A DNA stretch of 63,659 bases from the NCBI RefSeq assembly GCF_000285515.1, contig NZ_HE610957.1, forward strand, positions 1,360,797 to 1,424,455, given 5' to 3'. Positions 1 to 10,600 of the stretch are shown here, one piece after another. This DNA is from Paenibacillus senegalensis JC66 (GTDB taxonomy: Bacteria; Bacillota; Bacilli; Paenibacillales; NBRC-103111). How positions within the stretch are numbered: position 1 is the stretch's first letter; each line of letters opens with the position of its first letter. Made by a program: the position numbers and the translations under genes. A model generated the notes under the pieces. The model made no database searches. It had not been told where the DNA came from and saw nothing but the letters and a program-made list of their open reading frames with translations.

Positions 1-28
1 CGTCAAATATTCGATGTTTAGCCCATCG

Positions 29-1202
29 TTAATTCACTGACTGCACCGCCGAATACCGTGATGACATGCTGGATAATACAAACGCGGCAATGATGGCGAT
101 GAGTACGCCGAGTATCCCGAACCAAGTAATGGATGCGAGAGAAACACGGTCAACGATCAGCCCGCCGATTCCTGCGCCGACTGCCATGGCCAGCTGCATC
201 ATGGAACTGTTCAAGCTCAGCATGACGCCCGAGGATTCAGGAACGAGCGTAACCAGATTGAATTGCTGTGCCGGAGCGGATGACCAGGCGGCAAAAGACC
301 AGAGGATCAAAATGGAGAATACAGCAATGACCGATTGTCCGACGAAGGATAGCAAAATCAATGAAATGACGTGAAGCACCATCCCTGAAACGAGCGTGAA
401 TAGAATGCCACGTTTATCCGCGCTGTAGCCGCCGGCTTTTGACCCAATCAAGCTAGCAATCCCGAACACGAGCAGGGCTGCGCTAATCAATGATTCTTTT
501 AAATGAGTCACTTCTATCAGAAAAGGAGAGATGTAGGTATAAGCGAGAGAATATCCTCCTAACCAGAAAAAAGTAATCGCCAATGCAACCAAAACCTGAG
601 GTTTTTTAACAAAGCTAATTGCTTGATCAAACGAACAGGCTTGTCGCCCTGAATACGTGGAAAGACTGCAGCAACAACAAACATGGCCATGACCCCGGCA
701 ATTGCGATGGCCAGAAATACAGCTTTCCAGCCAAAAGCCGAGGCTACCATTCTGCCGAGCGGGACTCCGATGATGAGCGATGCGGTTAAGCCCATGGTGA
801 CGTTGGCGATAGCGCTGGCCTGCTTGCCTGGCGGAGCGATTTTGGCGGCGATGCTGAGCGCGTTAACAGTAATCGCCCCGGCGCCTAACGCCGTAATGAT
901 TCTCGCCGCAATGAAGAAACCAAAGCCGGAAATATAAATGTCAGCAGATTTGCAGCAATAAAGAAGCCCAGCGAATAAAGGAGGAGCTTACGCCGGTCCA
1001 TTTTAGCCGTTAGCGCCATCAGAATAGGCGTGCCGACCGCATAGGCCAAAGAATAGACCGTAATGAGCTGGCCTGCCGCCGCAACGCTTGTTCCTAATGC
1101 CCCTGCTATCCGATCCAAAATCCCGGAAATGACATAATTAGATGTTCCTACTAAAAAGGTGATCAAGACTAGAACGTAAACTTTCCATGTGCTTTTCATC
1201 AT
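29..1202 (-). pseudogene. MFS transporter, broken by two frameshifts
   Basis: Three consecutive minus-strand reading frames (1202-885, 795-559, 592-29) together spell one 12-helix-type major facilitator of about 390 residues, of the DHA1/AraJ drug-efflux type. Two single-base losses separate them. One is near 920-927, where reading moves from ...FIFPA to ...GFFIAARIITALGAG. The other is at the T6 run 602-607, where LLKN must shift to give KKPQVLVALAITFFW. The N-terminus (MMKSTWKVYVLVLITF) has an AGGAG ribosome site. Codon use and hydrophobicity are intact on both sides of each break, so this is either a recent pseudogene or base-calling error, at least for the homopolymer site. It is divergent from a TetR-type regulator that probably controls it. 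Confidence 0.8.
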
Positions 1203-1317
1203 TCACACTCCTGATGTTTTTAAAAAAAATAATTTTGCGATAACGACGGAAACTGACATGGTTCTCTCCTCCTTTTGTAAAAAAACGAAATTCACCATTT
1301 GCTTCAATCCGTCACTA

Positions 1318-1409
1318 GTTGTTTGAACAACACGTGTTGTATATGTATGCTATAATAACAGCCGAATGGTTCGCAATCATCAATATCCATGAACCGTTGT
1401 ATAGACAAC
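1318..1409. promoter_or_regulatory. Repeated GTTGT-N4-ACAAC operators between MFS gene and TetR-type gene
   Basis: Two copies of the inverted repeat GTTGT-N4-ACAAC occur at 1318-1331 and 1396-1409. A perfect 12-bp palindrome, CAACACGTGTTG (1328-1339), overlaps the first. Between them is an extended -10 box, TGCTATAAT (TATAAT at 1351-1356); a second TATAAT lies at 1418-1423 just upstream of the regulator. Symmetric half-sites in a divergent intergenic region are the usual layout for an autoregulated TetR-family repressor; binding by this protein is inferred. Confidence 0.65.
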
Positions 1410-1449
1410 ACCGTTTCTATAATGTCGTTTTACTGGGGGGATCTTAACC

Positions 1450-2040
1450 ATGACAATTAAAAAGAATCAAGCCGATCCTCGTGTGATACGTACCCGGCGG
1501 CTTCTTCAAGACGCTTTTGATTCCTTAATTCAAGAAAAAGATTTTGATTCGATAACCGTTAGGGATATTGCGGAGCGGGCTACTGTTAACAGAGCGACTT
1601 TTTATGCGCATTTTGTAGATAAATTCGAAATTCTTGAGGCCAGACTAATGGAATCATTTATGACGATCATAAATCGTAAAATAAGCGGTCATGAAGTTTT
1701 AAATGAAGAAACAATTCAGAGTATTTTTCTGGGGTTATGCGAATTTCATAAGGATCTGGGCACTATATGCAAAAAAAGAAATACATCTCTAGTACCTGCA
1801 TTCGAAATTCAAATAAAGAAAAAAATTCAAACGATACTGCTTTCCTTTATAGACAAAGACAAGATGCTGCTGGAACCAAACACGCAATTCTTAATAAATA
1901 CAGCTTCTATCATGTTAAGTTGGGGGATGTATGGTGCGGCTTACGTATGGAACAATGAGGGGCGTCTAATAAGTGCGGAATCATTCGTTGAGCAGACTAT
2001 GCCCTTAGTAATGAACGGAGCCAAAGAACTGCTGAGATAG
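1450..2040 (+). CDS. TetR/AcrR-family transcriptional regulator
   Basis: A 196-residue protein with an N-terminal TetR-type helix-turn-helix (about residues 10-60: RTRRLLQDAFDSLI, TVRDIAERATVNRATFYAHF). The C-terminal helical ligand-binding part resembles the TetR_C family seen in many Firmicute regulators. The start follows a GGGGGG ribosome site 8 bases upstream. It faces the broken MFS efflux gene across a 247-bp region carrying repeated palindromes, so repression of that transporter and of itself is the likely role. The ligand is unknown. If the transporter is truly inactive, the regulator may no longer have a local target. Confidence 0.85.
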   Translation: MTIKKNQADPRVIRTRRLLQDAFDSLIQEKDFDSITVRDIAERATVNRATFYAHFVDKFEILEARLMESFMTIINRKISGHEVLNEETIQSIFLGLCEFHKDLGTICKKRNTSLVPAFEIQIKKKIQTILLSFIDKDKMLLEPNTQFLINTASIMLSWGMYGAAYVWNNEGRLISAESFVEQTMPLVMNGAKELLR

Positions 2041-2161
2041 GCCTGTGGCTATTCTCCGCTCCTTCCTTTCCATGTTCGTCCCTTCTCGGGCGGACAGACA
2101 TGAAGAGCCTCCGCTCCGCATACGTTTTATAATCAACGCTAGCTGGAAAGGAATGAAGCCT

Positions 2162-3997
2162 ATGTGTGGAATCACCGGGTGGATGGACTGGCAAAAGGAT
2201 CTGACCCTCTACCCTGGCATATTGGAAAACATGACGCGAACATTGGCTCCCCGGGGGCCTGATGCTTCCGGCACTTGGATTTCACGCCACTGCGCCTTCG
2301 GGCACTGCCGGCTGAGTGTCATCGATCCGGAGAACGGGGCCCAGCCCATGATTCGCAACGCCGGAGGATACGTCTACAGCCTCGTATATAACGGCGAGCT
2401 CTATAATGCGCTGGAGCTGAGGAGGGAACTGGAGCAGCGCGGCCATACTTTCCGCACTCATTGCGATACCGAGGTTTTGCTCGTTGCTTTCATAGAATGG
2501 GGACGCAGCTGCACCGAGAGACTTAACGGGATTTTTGCTTTTGCCGTTTGGAGCGAAAAAGACCAGGCTTTGTTTTTGGCCAGGGACCGCTTGGGGGTCA
2601 AGCCGCTGTTCTATTCCTTCAAGAACGGCATGTTTCTGTTCGGTTCCGAGCCCAAAGCACTTCTCTCCCATCCCCACTTCGATGCCGAAGTCGATGCTGA
2701 GGGCATTGCCGAAGTATTCGCCATCGGTCCAGCCCGTACGCCCGGACATGGAGTTTACCGCTACATGTCTGAGCTCAAGCCGGGTCACTGTATGGTTTAT
2801 GATCAAAGCGGCATCAGCATTCGCTCTTACTGGAGCTTGAAAAGCAGCCCGCATACCGACTCTCTTGATGATACGGTTGAACGGATCCGCGAGCTGCTTC
2901 AGGATACGGTCCAGAGACAGCTGATTTCCGATGTGCCCATCTGCACGCTGCTGTCCGGCGGTCTTGATTCCAGCGCTTTGACTGCTTTGGCTGCTGCTCA
3001 CTATGAGCGAGGGCAGCTGCACACATTTTCCGTTGATTATGTCGATAATGATAAGCATTTTAAAGCGAATGACTTTCAGCCGAATGCGGATGCTCCCTGG
3101 ATTCACCGGGTTAGCGGGGAGGTCGGCAGCGTCCATCATTTTATCGAGTTCGATACTCCGGAATTGGTAGAAGCTTTGGATGCCGCGGTTTTGGCCAGGG
3201 ATATGCCGGGAATGGCCGATGTGGACAGTTCATTGTATCTGTTTTGCCGCGAGATCAAAAAACATGCCACCGTTGCGGTATCGGGCGAGGCCGCCGATGA
3301 AGTGTTTGGCGGATATCCTTGGTTTCATCGCGAGGATGCGCTTAACGCCAATACGTTTCCTTGGTCTCTCAGCGTTAAGGAACGTGCGCTCCTGCTCTCT
3401 CCCGATTTAGCTGACTGGATCAAGCCGGAACAGTATGCGGCGGAAAGGTATCGGCAGGCGCTGGAGGAGGTTCCGCATTTGGAAGGGGAAACGGAAGGCG
3501 AGCGCAAGATGAGAGCGATGTCTTATTTAAACATTACCCGCTTCATGCCCACCCTGCTGGACCGGAAAGACCGGATGAGCATGGCCGTCGGCCTGGAGGT
3601 GCGGGTGCCGTTTTGCGACCATCGCCTGGTCGAGTATGTCTGGAACATTCCGTGGGCGATGAAAACAAGCGGTGACCGCGAAAAAGGACTTTTGCGCAAA
3701 GCGTTGAAGGGTGTTCTCCCGGAAGATGTGCTGCAGCGTAAAAAAAGCCCTTACCCGAAAACGCACAATCCGCAATACATGGCGGCTGTGCGCACTCGGT
3801 TAAGGGATATATTGGACGATCCCAGGTCGCCTCTGCTGTCATTTATCGATACGAGCAGGGTTCGCAATATGGTAGAAGATTCTGATGGTCATTCAAGCTT
3901 CCCCTGGTTCGGCCAGCTGATGACAGGGCCGCAGATGTTTGCTTTTCTGATCCAGATGGACACGTGGCTCAGAGCCTATCATGTCAAGGTAGGATGA
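2162..3997 (+). CDS. asnB: Asparagine synthase (glutamine-hydrolysing)
   Basis: The enzyme makes asparagine from aspartate, ATP and glutamine. The chosen start gives MCGITGW, placing the catalytic Cys2 of the N-terminal nucleophile glutaminase domain directly after the initiator Met; upstream in-frame starts would bury that Cys and have no good ribosome site, whereas GGAAAGG precedes 2162. The glutaminase domain (residues 1 to ~210) shows RGPD and YNGELYN. The synthetase domain carries the PP-loop LLSGGLDSS (~residue 265) and SGEAADEVFGGYPW. Length is 611 residues, normal for the family. B. subtilis has three paralogues, including a sporulation-specific one, so the exact paralogue is not decided. 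It converges on rdgB with only 5 bases between stop codons. Confidence 0.95.
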   Translation: MCGITGWMDWQKDLTLYPGILENMTRTLAPRGPDASGTWISRHCAFGHCRLSVIDPENGAQPMIRNAGGYVYSLVYNGELYNALELRRELEQRGHTFRTHCDTEVLLVAFIEWGRSCTERLNGIFAFAVWSEKDQALFLARDRLGVKPLFYSFKNGMFLFGSEPKALLSHPHFDAEVDAEGIAEVFAIGPARTPGHGVYRYMSELKPGHCMVYDQSGISIRSYWSLKSSPHTDSLDDTVERIRELLQDTVQRQLISDVPICTLLSGGLDSSALTALAAAHYERGQLHTFSVDYVDNDKHFKANDFQPNADAPWIHRVSGEVGSVHHFIEFDTPELVEALDAAVLARDMPGMADVDSSLYLFCREIKKHATVAVSGEAADEVFGGYPWFHREDALNANTFPWSLSVKERALLLSPDLADWIKPEQYAAERYRQALEEVPHLEGETEGERKMRAMSYLNITRFMPTLLDRKDRMSMAVGLEVRVPFCDHRLVEYVWNIPWAMKTSGDREKGLLRKALKGVLPEDVLQRKKSPYPKTHNPQYMAAVRTRLRDILDDPRSPLLSFIDTSRVRNMVEDSDGHSSFPWFGQLMTGPQMFAFLIQMDTWLRAYHVKVG

Positions 3998-4002
3998 GGC
4001 GG

Positions 4003-4640
4003 CTACGATTTGTCGGCAAGCTCGGCCAGCAGCTTGCGCAAAGCTTCGGCCCGATGGCTGATCCGGTTCTTCTCGTCGAGGCTTAGTTCTGCCATCGACT
4101 TCCCGTATTCTGGAAGATAGAACAACGGATCATAGCCAAAGCCATCCTGTCCGCGGGGCTCCTGGAGAATAAAGCCATCGACCTGGCCCTCCGTCCGGAT
4201 TGTCAGCTGTTTGAGCGGATCGAGCCATACCAGGGCGCAAACGAAGCTGGCGCTGCTGTAGCAAGGCGGATGGATAGGATCAAGTCCCGCTCGAATACCG
4301 CGGCTTTCCAGCTCGGCCAGCAGCTTGGCGTTATTGTCCTTATCGGCAGCACCTTCGCCTGCATATCTGGCGGAATATACACCCGGCTCCCCTTCCAGCT
4401 CATCTACACATAAACCAGAATCGTCGGCAAGCACCGCAGTTCCCAGGGTTCGGGCCACCGTTTCCGCCTTGATCCAGGCATTCTCAGCAAAGGTAGAACC
4501 ATTCTCTACGATGTCGGGAATGCCCTCTGCGTCTTCCAGACTTTTAACATCCCAGCCAAGCGGCTCGAGATAGCGGGCAAATTCCCTTTTTTTCCTTGAT
4601 TACGGGTAGCGACAATGACCGTCCGCTGTTCGCCGCTCAT
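4003..4640 (-). pseudogene. rdgB: RdgB/HAM1-type XTP/dITP pyrophosphatase, one frameshift
   Basis: This family hydrolyses non-canonical purine nucleoside triphosphates (XTP, dITP) to the monophosphate. The C-terminal 151 residues are in one frame (TAVLADDSGLCVDELEG, PGVYSARYAGEGA, GQDGFGYDPLFY, SHRAEAL), all hallmark motifs. The N-terminus, [18 protein letters not shown] (ATG at 4638-4640), is in another frame. The T7 run 4587-4593 (A7 in the gene) lacks one base: restoring it gives ...NQGKKREFARYLEPLGWDV and an intact protein of about 211 residues. The start overlaps the rph stop by four bases (ATGA), indicating translational coupling. Because the rest is perfectly conserved and the break sits in a homopolymer, a sequencing or assembly error is more likely than true loss. 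Confidence 0.9.
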
Positions 4641-5383
4641 GACGATGCACTTCCAATCTTATCTGCTATCGTTCCCAGCACCTGCTTCTGCTCTTTAATC
4701 AGCTGTTGAATCCCGGATTCTGCGGAAGCCAGCAGCTCATTCAGCTCATTCCGCGAGAATGGAGCGTCCTCACCGGTTCCCTGGACTTCTACAAATTGTC
4801 CCTCTCCAGTCATCACTACGTTCATATCCACTTTGGCGGTGGAATCTTCCGCATAATTCAAGTCCAGGCAAACCTGTTCCTTCACAATCCCAACGCTGAC
4901 CGATGCCAAAAAGTCAGTGATCGGGAACTGGCTGATTTTTTGCTCACGCTGCAGCTTGTCAAGCGCTATAGCCATCGCTACAAATGCGCCTGTAATAGAC
5001 GTAGTGCGTGTCCCGCCATCGGCTTGAATAACGTCACAATCGAGCGTTATGCTGCGCTCTCCGAGCTTATCCAAATCCACTACCGAACGCAGCGCCCTGC
5101 CGATAAGGCGTTGAATTTCCATCGTTCTCCCGCCGAGCTTGCCTCTCGCAGCCTCACGTTGATTACGGGTTTGTGTCGCTCTCGGCAGCATGGAATATTC
5201 CGCAGTTACCCATCCCTTGCCCTGTCCTTTCATGAAAGGCGGCACACGATCCTCCACCGTTGCGGTGCATATCACTTTAGTGTCACCAACGGCAATTAGC
5301 ACAGAACCTTCTGCGTGTTTTATGTACCCTGTCGTTATCGTTAAGGGTCTTAGCTGATCATACCGTCTTCCATCGATTCTCAT
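4637..5383 (-). CDS. rph: Ribonuclease PH
   Basis: RNase PH is a phosphorolytic 3'-5' exoribonuclease that trims tRNA 3' ends, releasing nucleoside diphosphates. The 248-residue product has the family's usual length and signature: [13 protein letters not shown] at the start, [34 protein letters not shown], and [19 protein letters not shown] in the phosphate-binding region. A GGAGG site precedes the ATG. It lies between gerM upstream and rdgB downstream on the same strand, the order known from Bacillus (gerM-rph-ysnA), with a 4-base overlap to rdgB. Confidence 0.97.
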   Translation of the reverse strand: MRIDGRRYDQLRPLTITTGYIKHAEGSVLIAVGDTKVICTATVEDRVPPFMKGQGKGWVTAEYSMLPRATQTRNQREAARGKLGGRTMEIQRLIGRALRSVVDLDKLGERSITLDCDVIQADGGTRTTSITGAFVAMAIALDKLQREQKISQFPITDFLASVSVGIVKEQVCLDLNYAEDSTAKVDMNVVMTGEGQFVEVQGTGEDAPFSRNELNELLASAESGIQQLIKEQKQVLGTIADKIGSASS

Positions 5384-5657
5384 TTACAAAAATCCTCCTA
5401 AACTGGCTCAAGTCCTTCTACACAGCATTTTACGAAATGCTTACAAAAAAGAGTATACCTCATTTTACCAGAGCCTATTAGGAAATTCATCAATAATGCG
5501 AAAAAGTAACAGGTACGATCCGGCTGCGGAAATTCATTGCAAGTGCAGATGTACCCCAATCCTCTCGGACATAAATAGCCGGAGAAGCGAAGCTTCTAAG
5601 CATCCGTTAGAGACGACGAAGCTCCGCTTTCAGGCTGAAACCTGTAAAGAATGAATG

Positions 5658-6716
5658 TTACTGCGCGACGGTATTGACATGTACCGGCCGGCTTACCGGC
5701 TCGGCAAGGCTCTGCTCTTCCGTTTGTATGCTGCCCTCTCCGTTTACGAGTATCTGCACCTGGTCTGCACCGGTATTTTCTGTAAGCGACAGTACCACCG
5801 ATTGAACGGCAGCAGCAGGAACATAATCATTGGCATCCAAAAGTCCTTCATCGAAATTAACGGTCAGCAGTTCCTGATCGACAGATTGACTTAAGTCCAG
5901 CAGCTGTGCATCAGCATTCAGGACAGAAACCAGACCTTTGTAGCCTGACGGAGCCTTTACCAGCTCCTGCAGCGCTTTACCCGCCAGCTCTTCCTCAGCC
6001 GTTCGCTCCACCAGGCGGGTAACAGGGACATAATAAGCTTGTTCAGGATTCGTTTGGTTGAGGAAATATAGGGTTACGGGTGTGGAACGGCCGATCTCTA
6101 CCCCGCTCGCCACTTCCAGATTGATTCCCATCTTGCGGGTTAGCGAGCCGTTTAACGGCAATCCGGTTGGCGTCTCGGTCAGCTTTTCTCCATTCACACT
6201 GAGCTCTACTTGATCTATTGTCGGAAAGCCTGTCAGCGTCCAGGTAATGGCCTCCAGAATTTTACGTTCATCTGCTTCGTCATAATTCAAAAATTCTCTT
6301 GAAAAATCCACCCTGGCCAATTTATCGTCACCAATGTCTACGGTCAGCTTGGTCCCCTCTGGCAGCAAAGCCTGAAAGCCCTCGGGCAAGTAAGCTTCTC
6401 CAGGACCGCCTTTCACCATAAATTCAAGAGATTGCTTGGCAATGCTTTCTGTATTCGGAACCTGCAGCGTTACGGGGGCTACGTAGCCCTGATCACTTTT
6501 GTAATACAGCGTGACCCGGGTAGCCGCTTCACCCTGTTCAGCAGCAGACGTTTCTACCGCAGAGTTTTCATTCAAACGATTCATCATTTCCTCTGCACTG
6601 ACTGGTGGCGGATCTATAGGCTGGGACTGCTCCGGCTTTTCATTTGAACAGCCCGCGGCCAGTAAAACGATAGCACCTGCAAGAACTGCACCGCGTACCC
6701 CTTTGGTTATGAGCAT
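5658..6716 (-). CDS. gerM: GerM-like sporulation/germination lipoprotein with two GerMN domains
   Basis: A 352-residue lipoprotein. The signal peptide ends in a lipobox (VLLAAGC, Cys at ~23). Two GerMN (Spore_germination/sporulation) domains follow at about residues 65-195 and 200-335, each with the pattern VTLYYKSDQGYV / VTLYFLNQTNPEQAYYVPV near its start and PSGYKGLVSVL or PEGFQALLPEG in the middle. In Bacillus, GerM helps hold the SpoIIIA-SpoIIQ channel in the forespore membrane and is needed for sporulation and germination. The GAGGAGG site is eight bases before the ATG. The 274-bp gap to rph has no obvious gene. Confidence 0.93.
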   Translation of the reverse strand: MLITKGVRGAVLAGAIVLLAAGCSNEKPEQSQPIDPPPVSAEEMMNRLNENSAVETSAAEQGEAATRVTLYYKSDQGYVAPVTLQVPNTESIAKQSLEFMVKGGPGEAYLPEGFQALLPEGTKLTVDIGDDKLARVDFSREFLNYDEADERKILEAITWTLTGFPTIDQVELSVNGEKLTETPTGLPLNGSLTRKMGINLEVASGVEIGRSTPVTLYFLNQTNPEQAYYVPVTRLVERTAEEELAGKALQELVKAPSGYKGLVSVLNADAQLLDLSQSVDQELLTVNFDEGLLDANDYVPAAAVQSVVLSLTENTGADQVQILVNGEGSIQTEEQSLAEPVSRPVHVNTVAQ

Positions 6717-6887
6717 GGTTTATACCTCCTCAAGTATGGTTAATGTAGTACTATGTATACGAGCCGTCCCGCATTTTATAACTAGTTTTTGTCCACAATA
6801 AAAAAACAAGCCAGGTACGAAATCAAGCCGACCTGCCGGCAGAGCTAAAAGCCGTTTTTTAAGGCGGCTGGGAAAGGGGAGTTGCAA

Positions 6888-7442
6888 TTGAAAAAATATA
6901 GCTTGGACAGCAAAAAAGTAGAACAATCTACTAATGAATGGCTGAAAAAACGCGGGATTGAACGGGTAGCGATTGCAGAATTGGTGCTAAATCTGCAGAG
7001 ACAGTATTACGATGATTTAACTTTGGAGGAATGCCTCGCCAGCATAGACAAAGTACTGGCCAAGCGGGAAGTACAGAATGCGGTTCTGACAGGCATTCAG
7101 CTCGATATTTTGGCTGACGAAGGCAAGCTCTTCCCTCCTTTGCAGGATATGATCGAGCATGATGAGGGGCTGTACGGATGTGATGAAATATTGGCCCTCT
7201 CTATTGTAAATGTGTACGGAAGTATCGGGCTCACCAATTTCGGCTATCTGGACAAAGTCAAGCCGGGAATAATCGGAGAGCTTAACGATAAAAAAGGGGA
7301 GATGATTCATACCTTCCTTGATGATATAATCGGGGCGATCGCTGCATCTGCCGCCAGCAGTATTGCTCATAACAAGCAAAAGGTAGCTGAATCGCGGCAG
7401 GCGCCTCCTGCCGATCCGAAGGAGAAAGATGGTGTTCAATAG
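6888..7442 (+). CDS. YutG/PgpA-like phosphatidylglycerophosphatase A family protein
   Basis: A protein of about 184 residues resembling YutG and the cytosolic PgpA family, which dephosphorylates phosphatidylglycerol phosphate in phospholipid synthesis. Visible blocks are LKKRGIERVAIAELV, GIQLDILADEGKLFPPLQ, DEGLYGCDEILALSIVN and GSIGLTNFGYLDK. The chosen start is the TTG at 6888 because AAAGGGGAG lies 6-9 bases upstream; the earlier TTG at 6882 overlaps that site. No membrane helices are seen except a weak Ala-rich stretch near the end (IIGAIAASAASS). It is divergent from gerM. Whether the substrate is PGP or another phosphate ester is not settled. Confidence 0.8.
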   Translation: MKKYSLDSKKVEQSTNEWLKKRGIERVAIAELVLNLQRQYYDDLTLEECLASIDKVLAKREVQNAVLTGIQLDILADEGKLFPPLQDMIEHDEGLYGCDEILALSIVNVYGSIGLTNFGYLDKVKPGIIGELNDKKGEMIHTFLDDIIGAIAASAASSIAHNKQKVAESRQAPPADPKEKDGVQ

Positions 7443-7528
7443 GGCCAAACAGGCTCAGCCGCTTGCCCGGGAAAATGGAACATATTCAAGCAGGAGCTGC
7501 CGGGAAACATCTTACTTAGTTAAAAGCT

Positions 7529-7580
7529 AAAAAAAAGATAAAGCCCAAGAATGCCGAAGACTCGACATTCTTGGGCTTTA
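7529..7580 (-). terminator. Rho-independent terminator of the lyase gene
   Basis: A perfect 15-bp inverted repeat pairs TAAAGCCCAAGAATG (7539-7553) with CATTCTTGGGCTTTA (7566-7580). On the minus strand it is followed by a run of eight T. It lies about 100 bp past the stop of the minus-strand lyase gene and could also stop plus-strand read-through from the YutG-like gene. Confidence 0.85.
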
Positions 7581-7685
7581 ATTGGTTTAATTGACTCAAA
7601 AGAAAACGTTCCGGACAGCCCCCGGCAATACCTGGACGCAAGCTGTGGATTAAAGAACGCTGCCTGGGCGGCTCCCTTCTTTTCT

Positions 7686-10600
7686 TTATTTATGCTGCCG
7701 GTCAACCGTCACCTTGAGCACTGAACTGGAGGTGACACCCGCATCATTGACAAGCTCGGCTCGGTACTCGTAAGTGCCGGCCGGTTTGTTGCTTATTACG
7801 GTCTGTGCTGTCTGCGCACCCGGAGTAGCAGGGACAAGCGGCTGCTCGTCAATCAGCTTGCCATCTTCGTACAGCCGGTACACCCTCGCGTTCGTTCCCC
7901 ACCACATATTCATCGTGACCGTATACGTGCCATCGCCATCCCAGTTGTCATGGGATAACTCCGGAACACCCGGAGCTGCGTTGCTCACGGTTACGGTGTG
8001 CGGATCGCTGGATGTCACCCCGTAACCGTTAATCAGCTCGGCGCGATACGTATACATGCCGTTTGCTTTGCCGCTTATTGCTGTCTTCGCCGTTTGCGCG
8101 CCTGGTGATCCATCTCTCAGCAGCTGAGTGTCGACCAGCACATCGTTTTCGTACAGCCGGTACACGGATCCGTTGTTTCCCCACCACATGTTCATCGTCA
8201 CCGTGTAGCTGCCATCGCTCAGACCGCTGCTATGACCGCTGTTATCGGACAGGACCGGTTTGCCCGGCGCAGACGTGCTCGCCGCCGTGCCGACGACTTC
8301 AACCGTGATCGGCTCCGCTGTATACGGACCATAGGCGGCACCGATAACTGTCGTGCCTGGCGTCTTATACAACACAACCCCATCAGGCTGCACTTCGGCC
8401 ACCGTGCTGTCTGAGCTTGAATAACCAGCCCATTCACTTACATTCTCTCGTGTGCCATCGCCAGAAACCATGTCCGCCTTGATTTGGCCAGAACTGCCTG
8501 CCGATGCAGGCGAGTCCAGACCGGTAATTTCAAGAGTTATCAGTCCAGGCCCAGCGCCAGACCATTTGTCGTAGTTTTCAATATGAAATCTGTGGCTGCC
8601 GGACCATTTCAAAAATGGAGTAAATAGCATCTCCGACGTCCCGTCTCTATGGATGGCAAAGCCCGGATCCATCTCATTCAACTCGATTAACGTATATTCT
8701 CCATGCGCTCTAATATCTTTGATCGGATAACCATGCGTCTTGCCGTTTGGATGAGTGACCACAATCGTCCTGCCCTTCAGCGCAGCAGATACATCAGAGG
8801 ATGTGAGGAATCCGTTGACCCCATCCCCAGCGCCTAAGCGCAGCACTTCCGAGATTTGGCCTGAAGCAGGGCCTTCGGCCAGCACTTGCTCTGTTCCTTT
8901 CTGCAGCAGCGTTCCGCCAAACAGGTGCATCTCTTTCACTGCACCGTCTTTCAGCCTGATCAATCCCATTTTTCCAACTAACGTCATATCGTCTACAACT
9001 AATGGCTCAGTAGGATCGAGCGAGCTTAAAATAATATCTGTAACCTCTCCGTAGGAAATCGCTACAGCAATATCGCCGGGCTTTCCATCCGCAGGCTGCA
9101 ATCTTGTCATGTCTTCAATTAGAGGCTGTTCCTCCGCACCGTATGGCTCCAGCACATGAACAAAATTGCTTTGCAAGTTAGTTCCTTCACGTCTTAGCAC
9201 CATTTTAGGCAGAAAATAGTTGACCGCTTCAATGTTGTTGTCCGAGGCAACGCTCCCTGTACGTGTTGCCCGCAGCGAAGGGGATTCGCCAATAAACAGC
9301 TCATTTTGTCCAGGCTCCACGAGACCTGTTATTTTCAGGTTCGATAAGTTGTCTCCTTCGGCATCCTGTGTTTTCAGAGCAAGTTCATACTGCCCGTTTG
9401 GAACATCCGCTTTTTCCACATCACGCACGTAAATATATCCGTAATAATGCCCTTCCGCATCCCCCCTATCCATTTCACCTTCGGGTTCTCGCACTGCCAC
9501 CCCTTCAGGCAAGAGATACGGGCCGTATTCTTCCAGCGGAAGGTCCGTTTCAAATAGCGCATCACGATTCGCGTCTCCGTTCAACGTATATTCGTGGCGG
9601 TTCCCGCCATAAACACGGAACAAATCGAGTACGTACCCCCCTTGCTGCGGATCATCCAGGAAAGGAATCATCCACGGTTCCCGGGTATATTCCTCGGTGC
9701 CCGCATAAGCTGTAGGATGTGCGGCACGAAGAGCCTGAGGGCCTCCTTCATTCGAGATAAACGTATCTATGTTCCCGCCATGCTGCGCATTACCTGTAGA
9801 TGCTGCATCCTGGCTATTGACGACTACCGTATTATGCGCCATGGTCGAGTTGGTCCATTGACGCTGCAGCGTATGGGTATAGCCGATATCAGGCAGCAGC
9901 TCCTGTCCTTTGGCAAACAATGCAAGGTTTAACGGATCATGATGATGATGTCCATATTTGGGCTGGAAAGTTGTGTAGACTTGCATCGGCTCGATCGAGT
10001 CTGAATTTCCGTTGTCCTCCCATTCATCCCTCTCTTGCCGGGCCTGCTCATCCAGCAGAGCAAGCTGAATAATTCCAAGCTTATAGTTAGTGGACTCTGT
10101 TACTTTGCCAGTATTCAAAAAGGTGATCTCGTGGGTTCCGGCCGCCAGTTCCACTTCTCCTAATGGTTCAAATTCACCCACTCCGCTTTCCCCGCCGGAA
10201 GGACTGTGGAAGTTTACATTAGTGATAACCCGGCCATCGATCAGGATGTCATACAGCCCGTAACTGCCGGCGCGAAAAGGCTTGAGAGCGATTTCATACG
10301 TATCGTCTTCAGACACATCAAACGCATAGGTCAGAGAATGCCCTTCTGCTTCCGCCTCAAATTGCACGGTGCCGCTGCTGCTGAAGTATCTCGTCTCAGC
10401 AGATTGTGCAACGATCTCCATATTCTGAAAATCAGTAACGATACCAAATGCCGGATCGATCGCCCCATCCCCTGCTGTTCCTCTTGCCAACCTGGCAATT
10501 CCAGAAGCCGGCAATAAAAACGATCCGGCATTCAGCTGCGGTCTCGCTCCTTTCTCAAAAGCCCATGTATCATTCGTAGGAAACGATTGGCCATTAGGAT

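Noticed and set aside
2282-3139. 285-codon minus-strand frame inside asnB
   Set aside because: Fully overlapped by asparagine synthase with intact motifs; no ribosome site.
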